NCBI GenBank assembly: GCA_018269075.1
Contig: JAFDVJ010000022.1
Location: forward strand, 27,212-91,211
DNA length: 64,000 nt
Direction of reading: 5' to 3'
Source: Acidobacteriota bacterium
Lineage (GTDB): Bacteria > Acidobacteriota > Blastocatellia > Pyrinomonadales > Pyrinomonadaceae
The notes beneath the pieces are model-generated. The model was not told the DNA's origin and made no database searches. It was given only the letters and a program-made list of their open reading frames with translations. The translations under genes and the position numbers were made by a program. Shown here piece after piece: positions 59,058 through 64,000 of this stretch (position 1 is the first letter of the stretch; every line of letters starts with the position of its first letter).

Positions 59058-60203
59058 TTACTTTTTGGCGAGCAGTTTTTCGATCGCCCGCACGACGCTG
59101 TCGGTCTTCACGCTCAGAATGCAGCGCGGCGCGTCAAACTCTTTGCAGACATAACCGGCGCACGGCTGGCACGGAAATTCTTCATAGACGAGCTCGTGCG
59201 GCGCGTTCGTCCACGGCCGCCAGTGATGGCGGTTCGACGAGCCGAAGACGACGACCGACGGCGTCTCGACGGCCGCCGCGATATGCGCGATGCCCGAATC
59301 GTTGCCGACGAAAAGACCGGCCCGCGCGGCGAGCGCCGTGATTTCCGGCAGGCTCAGATCGTCGAACGTCGCGACCGGCACGCCCGCCAGCCTTTTCAGT
59401 TCATCCAGCACCGCGCGCTCCTTCGTCGTCGCGACCGCGACCGTCTGAAACCCCTGCGCGGCCAGAAATTCGGCCGTCCGCGCAAAATTCTCCGTCGCCC
59501 ACTGTTTCGTGTCGAACGCCGCGACCGGATGAAGGAGGGCGATGGCGGATTGCGGATTGCGGATTGCGGATTTTAATCGCTCGTCGATCGCGATCCGGGC
59601 TTTTTCGGTGACGGCGAGCCGCGTTTTCGGGCGGTCTTCGACCGGCACGCCGACAAAGCCGAGCAGCGCGAGCTGCTGTTCGGCGGAATGCGTGAACGGC
59701 GCGGCCCAGTAATCGGCCGACGACGAGAGCAGATGCGTGTAAAGAAACGAGTAGCTGTAGGTCGCGAAGCCGACGCGCGCGGGCGCGCCCGAAACGCGGA
59801 CGAAAAACGTCGCCGTCGTGCCGCCGTGCAGGTTGAACGCGACGTCGTAGCGCGCGCGCCGGATCCGCCGCGCCGCTTCGAAACGCGATTTCTTGCTCCG
59901 ACGCGAAACGGTCAGGACGTTGTCGACCGCGTCGAAGCCGTCGAGCACCGGCGCGACCCAGTCTTCGAGCAGGACGTCGATCTGCGCCTCGGGCAGAAAA
60001 CGCCGCAGAGCCGTCAGCGACGGCGTCGCGAGCACCGTGTCGCCGATCGAACGCAGACGCACGACGAGGACTTTGCGAACGCTTTTCCAATCGATGCCGG
60101 CCGCGGAGACCGGGAGACGCAAAGAGGCGGAGATTTTCGGCCGGGCCTCGGGGATTCGAGAATCTTCTCCCTGTCTCCCCTTCTCCTCTTCTCCCCTTCT
60201 CAT
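59058..60203 (-). CDS. Glycosyltransferase family 9 (heptosyltransferase-like) with repeat insertions
   Basis: A 381-residue enzyme. VRKVLVVRLRSIGDTVLATP is the start of the GT9 fold; LHPVAAFDTKQWATENFA and FVGNDSGIAHIAAAVETPSV contain the sugar-nucleotide-binding motifs. GT9 enzymes usually add heptose in the LPS core. Two parts come from repeats. The first 35 or so residues derive from GAGAAGGGGAGA units. Residues KSAIRNPQSAIA (before LHPVAAF) are coded by CCGCAATC units at 59542-59572, inserted in frame between two conserved segments. The ATG follows the stop codon of the Trm112-like gene directly (TAAATG), so the two are coupled. Confidence 0.85.
   Translation of the reverse strand: MRRGEEEKGRQGEDSRIPEARPKISASLRLPVSAAGIDWKSVRKVLVVRLRSIGDTVLATPSLTALRRFLPEAQIDVLLEDWVAPVLDGFDAVDNVLTVSRRSKKSRFEAARRIRRARYDVAFNLHGGTTATFFVRVSGAPARVGFATYSYSFLYTHLLSSSADYWAAPFTHSAEQQLALLGFVGVPVEDRPKTRLAVTEKARIAIDERLKSAIRNPQSAIALLHPVAAFDTKQWATENFARTAEFLAAQGFQTVAVATTKERAVLDELKRLAGVPVATFDDLSLPEITALAARAGLFVGNDSGIAHIAAAVETPSVVVFGSSNRHHWRPWTNAPHELVYEEFPCQPCAGYVCKEFDAPRCILSVKTDSVVRAIEKLLAKK
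59542..59572. repeat. CCGCAATC repeat inside the GT9 coding sequence
   Basis: Four GGATTGCG/GGATTGCGGATTTTAA units lie in frame within the gene. The same variant unit occurs between genes at 26830-26860. Confidence 0.85.
60105..60203. repeat. GGGAGACAGGGAGA-type inverted repeat at the GT9 5' end
   Basis: GGAGACCGGGAGACGCAAAG (from 60105) is mirrored by CTCCCTGTCTCCCC and CTTCTCCTCTTCTCCCC (60168-60200). It supplies the first 30-35 codons of the GT9 gene. Confidence 0.7.
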
Positions 60204-60380
60204 TTATTTTTCCGTCTTGGCTTCTTCGACGAGCATCACGGGAATCTCGTCGCGGATCGGGTAAACGAGCGCGCATTCCGGATTGGTGCATTTCAGACCG
60301 CTCTGATCCGCTTTCAATTCAACCGTCGATTTGCATTTCGGACAACGCAGAATCTCTAAAAGTTCGGGACTAATTGCCAT
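60204..60380 (-). CDS. Trm112-like zinc-ribbon protein, 58 aa
   Basis: A short protein with ISPELLEILRCPKCKSTVEL followed by LKCTNPECALVYPIRDEIPV, the two CxxC-type half sites (CPKC and CTNPEC) of Trm112/YcaR-like proteins. Eukaryotic Trm112 activates methyltransferases; bacterial members often accompany LPS and lipid-A sugar genes, which fits the GT9 neighbour. The ATG at 60380 has GGAG upstream and is preferred over a TTG at 60392. Confidence 0.88.
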   Translation of the reverse strand: MAISPELLEILRCPKCKSTVELKADQSGLKCTNPECALVYPIRDEIPVMLVEEAKTEK

Positions 60381-60403
60381 AAAGTTCTCCAAGTTATTTC
60401 AAT

Positions 60404-60432
60404 TTTAACGCAAAGGCCCGGAGGCGCAAAGA
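60404..60432. repeat. CGCAAAG family half-repeat
   Basis: ACGCAAAGGCCCGGAGGCGC is a single arm of the CGCAAAGACGC family, without an inverted partner nearby. Confidence 0.6.
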
Positions 60433-60435
60433 AAC

Positions 60436-60479
60436 AAATCAAAAGGACGGGAGTTTGTCGGCTCTCGTCCTTTTGATTT
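60436..60479 (-). terminator. Rho-independent terminator of the SPFH gene
   Basis: AAATCAAAAGGACGGGAG (60436-60453) pairs with 60462-60479 (one G-T pair). The minus-strand copy continues into TTTGTTTC. Confidence 0.85.
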
Positions 60480-60497
60480 TTTATTTTATTTTTAGTT

Positions 60498-61661
60498 TCA
60501 GCCTTCGACCTTCGTGCCGCATTCGTTGCAGAACTTGGCGCCGGGGCCGAGCTCGGCCTGACAGTTGGCGCATTTTTGTTTTTCCTGCGAAGAGCCGCAT
60601 TCCGAGCAGAATTTCGCGCCCTCGCGAAGCTGCGCGCCGCATTTGACGCACGGCACCTTGACGACTTCCATCTTGCCGCCGCAGTCGCCGCAGAACTTCG
60701 TGCCGGCCGCGTTCGGCTTGCCGCAGTTCGGACACGGGATCATCTGCTGCTGGGGCGGCTGCTGTTGCTGCTGCTGGCCCTGTCCGCCCTGCATCCCGCC
60801 GAACGCGTTGACCATCTGGCCGCCCATCGCGAAGCCCGCGCCGAGGCCCGCGCCGAGACCCGCGCCGCCGCCCTCGTTCTGGGCCGCGTCGCGCAATGCG
60901 TCGGCCGCCTGAAACTGCATATAACGCTGCGCGTCGCCGAGCGCGCCCATCGAGCTGCGCTTGTCGATCGCCGCTTCGACTTCGGGCGGAAGACTGATGT
61001 TTTCGACGTAGAATTTCGTGACCTCGATGCCGTAAGTGCGGAAATCCTCGTTGATCTTCGCGCGGATCGCTTCGCCGAGCTCCTTATACTGGGCGGCGAG
61101 ATCGAGCGCCGGTATCTTCAGCTCGCCGATCGCATCGGAGAATTCCGTGACGATGCCGCGTTTGAGCTGTTCGTCGATGTCCTCGGTCTGGAAATGAGCG
61201 TTCGTGCCGGCGACTTCCTTGATGAAGGTCTGCGGGTCGGCGACGCGCATCGAATAACCGCCGAAGGCGCGCAGACGGACGATCCCGAAATCCGCGTCGC
61301 GGAGCATAATCGGGTTCGCCGTGCCCCATTTCATATCGGTGAACTGCTTCGTATTGACGAAATAAACTTCGGATTTCATCGGCGAGTTGAAGCCGTATTT
61401 CCACGCTCCGAGCTTCGAAAGAATCGGCGTGTTGCCGCCGTCGATCGTGTAGCGTCCGGGTCCGAACGTGTCGGCCGCCTGACCTTCGAACACGAAAACC
61501 GCCGCCTGCGATTCGCGGACGATCAGCTGCGCGCCGTTTTTGATTTCCTGCTGATAGACCGGAAAGCGGTAAAGCACCGTGTCGCCCGTATTGTCGAGCC
61601 ACTCGATGACTTCGATGAACTGATTCATTGCCGCTTCTTTAACTTTGTCGAAAAAACTCAT
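60498..61661 (-). CDS. SPFH-domain protein with three zinc ribbons (YdjI-like)
   Basis: A 387-residue protein like B. subtilis YdjI, often named virion core-like. The SPFH domain (about 20-215) contains QLIVRESQAAVFVFEGQAAD and GIEVTKFYVENISLPPEVEA. A Gly/Ala- and Gln-rich linker (about 255-305, GGQGQQQQQQPPQQQ) follows. Three zinc ribbons close the protein: CPNCGKPNAAGTKFCGDCG, CVKCGAQLREGAKFCSECG and CANCQAELGPGAKFCNECG. It probably forms membrane-associated oligomers under envelope stress. The ATG has AAAGGAG upstream and the gene has its own terminator. Confidence 0.9.
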   Translation of the reverse strand: MSFFDKVKEAAMNQFIEVIEWLDNTGDTVLYRFPVYQQEIKNGAQLIVRESQAAVFVFEGQAADTFGPGRYTIDGGNTPILSKLGAWKYGFNSPMKSEVYFVNTKQFTDMKWGTANPIMLRDADFGIVRLRAFGGYSMRVADPQTFIKEVAGTNAHFQTEDIDEQLKRGIVTEFSDAIGELKIPALDLAAQYKELGEAIRAKINEDFRTYGIEVTKFYVENISLPPEVEAAIDKRSSMGALGDAQRYMQFQAADALRDAAQNEGGGAGLGAGLGAGFAMGGQMVNAFGGMQGGQGQQQQQQPPQQQMIPCPNCGKPNAAGTKFCGDCGGKMEVVKVPCVKCGAQLREGAKFCSECGSSQEKQKCANCQAELGPGAKFCNECGTKVEG

Positions 61662-61754
61662 TGTTTATTTATCTCCTTTGAAGTTTCTAACGAAAAATAT
61701 CTCACAAAGTTTCGATAAATGGAAGTTTTGCGGGTATGATTGGCGACGGAAAAG

Positions 61755-61950
61755 TCTGAAATCGTGAGTCTTGAGTCCGAAGTCCCGAGTCCTGAGTCCG
61801 CAATTCTTTTCCGAATCGCGACTCAAAGCTTCAGACCGTTTTAGACGAATGATCGGGAATCGGAAGTGTTTCCCCTAAAACTTCAGCCCTTATCGGACCG
61901 CGTCGATTTCGAAAAATCCGAAATCCGAAATCCGAAATCCGAAATCCGAT
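61755..61950. repeat. GACTCAAGAC cluster followed by CCGAAATC run
   Basis: GTGAGTCTTGAGTCCGAAGTC-type units are mirrored by GACTCAAAGC (61757-61835). CCGAAATC units at 61915-61950 overlap the 3' end of the VanZ gene and encode its last residues. Confidence 0.82.
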
Positions 61951-62398
61951 GGTACAACACGAGCGCGAGGATCATCGTCAGGCCGCCCGACGCGTCGAGC
62001 AGCGTGTCGTAAAACGAGCCCGTCCGCAAATTGTTGAAGCTCTGGTTGTATTCGTCGAGCGAGGCGATCGCGAAGACCGTCAGAAAGGCCCACCCGAACC
62101 AGAACCGGCGCAGCACCCGGAAGGACGAGTTCCAGTAGGCGCGCGCCGCCAGAAAGCCGAGCAGCGCGTATTCGGTGAAATGCGCGAGCTTGCGAATGTA
62201 GTTGTGATAGGCGTCGATGACGGCCGCCGGCTCGTTCGGAAAAAGCCATTCGAGCAGCGGGCGGATGATCATCGAGGTGTTTTTGCTCGCGCCGACCGTC
62301 GATGACGCGGTAAAGATCACCGCGACCCACAAAACCAACGGCGCGTAGCGAATGATTCGCCCGCGCCGGATCAGTTTTTTTGAATTGTTCGTCCCCAT
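61883..62398 (-). CDS. VanZ family membrane protein with a repeat-coded C-terminus
   Basis: A 171-residue protein with four transmembrane helices. VanZ signatures are HNYIRKLAHFTEYALLGFLA (K-x-x-H-F) and SLDEYNQSFNNLRTGSFYDT followed by LLDASGG. VanZ proteins are small integral membrane proteins of unclear role, named for teicoplanin resistance. The final stretch HRISDFGFRISDFSK is translation of the CCGAAATC repeat, so the last 20 or so residues are not native. The ATG at 62398 is chosen over a TTG at 62425. It lies 65 bp after atpG on the same strand, in the place usually taken by atpD. Confidence 0.85.
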   Translation of the reverse strand: MGTNNSKKLIRRGRIIRYAPLVLWVAVIFTASSTVGASKNTSMIIRPLLEWLFPNEPAAVIDAYHNYIRKLAHFTEYALLGFLAARAYWNSSFRVLRRFWFGWAFLTVFAIASLDEYNQSFNNLRTGSFYDTLLDASGGLTMILALVLYHRISDFGFRISDFSKSTRSDKG

Positions 62399-62462
62399 TG
62401 TCTGACAGCGGCGATCGACGATCAAACGAACTGCCGACCGCCGCCGCCGACTGCCCGTTTTC

Positions 62463-63341
62463 CTAACCGGCCGCCGCCGCGCCCGAGACGACCTCGATGA
62501 TTTCCTTCGTGATCGCCGCCTGGCGGATGCGGTTCATATTGAGCGTCAGCGTGTCGATCAGCTCGCCCGCGTTCTTCGACGCCGAATCCATCGCCGTCAT
62601 CCGCGAGCCCTGTTCGGACGCGACCGATTCGAGCATCGCGCGATAGATCTGCGTTTCGACCTGTTTCGGCAGCAGCTTGCCGAAGATCTCGGCCGGCGGC
62701 TGTTCGTAGATGTATTCGGCCTGCGCGCCGCCGGCTTCCGTCTCGCCGGACTCGCTGCGCGGGATCGGCAGCAATTGTTCGATCACCGGTTTCTGCGAAA
62801 GAACGGTGCGGAATTCCGTGAAGACGAGAAAGACCTTGTCGATCGTCGTGTCTTCGGTGAAAAGCCCGATGATCTTGCGCGCGATTTCGGCGGCGTCCTC
62901 GTGCTTGGCGGTGCCCATTCCGGTCAGACCGATGTATTCCTCGACGAGCGTCATCTGCCGGCGCTTGAAAAAGTCGCGGCCCTTGCGGCCGACCGCGATC
63001 ATCTCGACCGTCTTGCCGGGATGCTCGCCGACGAACGCCTGCGTCGCCTTGATGACGTTGGCGTTGAACGCGCCGGCGAGCCCCTTGTCGGCGCTCACCA
63101 GCACGATCAGATATTTTTCGTCGCCGCGCGGGTCGAGCAGCGGCGACGAGAATTCGTCGCCGATCCGGGCGCTCAGATTCCCCAGAATCTCCGACATCTT
63201 CTTCGCGAACGGGCGCGCCGCGGTCACGCGATCCTGCGCGCGCTTGAGCTTCGCCGCCGCGACCATCTTCATCGCCTTGGTGATCTGCTGCGTGTTTTTG
63301 ACCGACTTAATGCGCCGGCGCATATCCAGTAAACTAGCCAT
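62463..63341 (-). CDS. atpG: F1Fo ATP synthase gamma subunit
   Basis: A 292-residue central-stalk subunit of normal length. The N-terminus MASLLDMRRRIKSVKNTQQI followed by TKAMKMVAAAKLKRAQDR forms the first half of the rotating coiled coil, and DSASKNAGELIDTLTLNMNR with IRQAAITKEIIEVVSGA the second half; both are strongly conserved. It follows atpA as in most operons, but a CCGAAATC repeat of about 100 bp lies between them and atpD does not follow. Confidence 0.97.
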   Translation of the reverse strand: MASLLDMRRRIKSVKNTQQITKAMKMVAAAKLKRAQDRVTAARPFAKKMSEILGNLSARIGDEFSSPLLDPRGDEKYLIVLVSADKGLAGAFNANVIKATQAFVGEHPGKTVEMIAVGRKGRDFFKRRQMTLVEEYIGLTGMGTAKHEDAAEIARKIIGLFTEDTTIDKVFLVFTEFRTVLSQKPVIEQLLPIPRSESGETEAGGAQAEYIYEQPPAEIFGKLLPKQVETQIYRAMLESVASEQGSRMTAMDSASKNAGELIDTLTLNMNRIRQAAITKEIIEVVSGAAAAG

Positions 63342-63347
63342 AATTCG

Positions 63348-63445
63348 ATTGTGGATTTCGGATTTCGGATTTCGGATTGATCCGAAATGAAAAACTCTCC
63401 TTCACCTCGAAAAATCCGAAATCCGAAATCCGAAATCCGAAATTG
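63348..63445. repeat. CCGAAATC inverted cluster between atpA and atpG
   Basis: Three GATTTCGG units (63355-63378), a core of about 35 bp and four inverted CCGAAATC units (63412-63443) fill the gap between two genes of the ATP synthase operon. Confidence 0.88.
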
Positions 63446-64000
63446 TTATGCGTTGACGCCCAACGCGTCTTTGTTCCAGCGCGTCGCCTTGAAGTCTTCG
63501 ACGGCTTCGGTCATCGAGCCCTTGAGCTCGTCGTCGATCGATTTTTTCGTCCGCAGCGTTTCGAGAATCGCCGGGTGCGAATTTTCGGCGAAGGCGAAAA
63601 GCTCCGTTTCGAAGCGCTTCAGATCCTCGACCGCGACGTCCGACGCGAAACCGTTCGAGACCGCCCAGATGATGAAGACCTGTTTTTCGACTTCCATCGG
63701 CTGATACTGGCCCTGTTTGAGAACCTCGGTCAGACGCTTGCCCTTTTCGAGCTGGTCCTGCGTCGCCTTGTCGAGATCGGAGCCGAACTGCGCGAACGCG
63801 GCCAGCTCGCGAAACTGCGCGAGATCGATGCGCAAGGTTCCGGCGACCTGTTTCATCGCCTTGATCTGCGCCGAACCGCCGACGCGCGAGACCGAGTTGC
63901 CGACGTTGATCGCGGGCCGGACGCCTGAATTGAACAGATCGGATTCGAGAAAGATCTGGCCGTCGGTAATCGAAATCACGTTCGTCGGAATGTAGGCCGA
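63446..64000 (-). CDS. atpA: F1Fo ATP synthase alpha subunit, C-terminal part
   Basis: The gene runs out of the window, leaving 184 codons in frame to the edge. The visible part starts [20 protein letters not shown], then [20 protein letters not shown] and [20 protein letters not shown], all conserved in the alpha subunit, ending in the helical C-terminal domain. It is upstream of atpG in transcription order. Confidence 0.97.
   Translation of the reverse strand, partial: SAYIPTNVISITDGQIFLESDLFNSGVRPAINVGNSVSRVGGSAQIKAMKQVAGTLRIDLAQFRELAAFAQFGSDLDKATQDQLEKGKRLTEVLKQGQYQPMEVEKQVFIIWAVSNGFASDVAVEDLKRFETELFAFAENSHPAILETLRTKKSIDDELKGSMTEAVEDFKATRWNKDALGVNA

Overview
The window reads as a GC-rich, Gram-negative chromosome segment. 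It resembles the Acidobacteriota, and Blastocatellia most of all. That placement is an inference from three things: a very large TonB-dependent receptor with an N-terminal carboxypeptidase-regulatory domain, a DUF1800/DUF1501 pair of exported proteins, and the large number of short tandem and inverted repeats between genes. I see no rRNA, tRNA, CRISPR array, phage genes or transposase.

Layout. 0-5.4 kb: recN tail, asparaginase II, an unknown protein, a zinc metallopeptidase/WG-repeat operon and an alpha/beta hydrolase. 5.5-9.4 kb: an HU-type DNA-binding protein with a clear promoter, a site-2-protease-like membrane peptidase and a secreted S9 peptidase. 9.6-15.6 kb: a helical-repeat membrane protein, yacG with a small membrane protein, an MFS transporter, and a fibronectin/di-haem peroxidase/FG-GAP fusion. 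16.1-24.9 kb: the TonB receptor, small proteins, a universal stress protein, a DUF2225-like protein, an M1-peptidase fold without zinc ligands, and a Dabb protein. 25.3-34.2 kb: DUF4932, SRPBCC and acyltransferase genes, then a PLP decarboxylase/thioredoxin operon divergent from two APC permeases. 34.8-45 kb: a PpiD-like foldase, TerC, FecR-domain protein, cation efflux protein, lactate-racemase homologue (larA), an FG-GAP protein and a small secreted protein. 45.8-53.5 kb: DUF1800, a serine hydrolase, a 2OG-Fe(II) oxygenase, DUF1501, a beta-helix protein and an unknown secreted protein. 53.6-58.2 kb: the classical ffh-rpsP-khpA-rimM-trmD-rplS-rnhB operon on the minus strand. 58.4-64 kb: a BON lipoprotein, a heptosyltransferase-like GT9 enzyme with a Trm112-like protein, an SPFH/zinc-ribbon protein, a VanZ protein, and atpG with the 3' part of atpA.

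The most unusual content is between the genes. Several unrelated short tandem repeats (8-12 bp units such as CCGAAATC, GACTCAAGAC, GAGAGTGGA, GAAGTTTGG) share one design: a tandem run, a short core, then the same run inverted. They recur at more than 20 intergenic sites and in places enter genes, giving codons, start sites or stop codons to recN, rnhB, a GT9 transferase and a VanZ protein. On top of these lie a MITE-like element present twice in opposite orientation (40.46-40.72 and 45.27-45.53 kb), a second TIR-bounded element at 34.38-34.66 kb, two further composite inverted-repeat regions, and a twelve-unit 21-bp minisatellite that starts exactly where one MITE copy ends.
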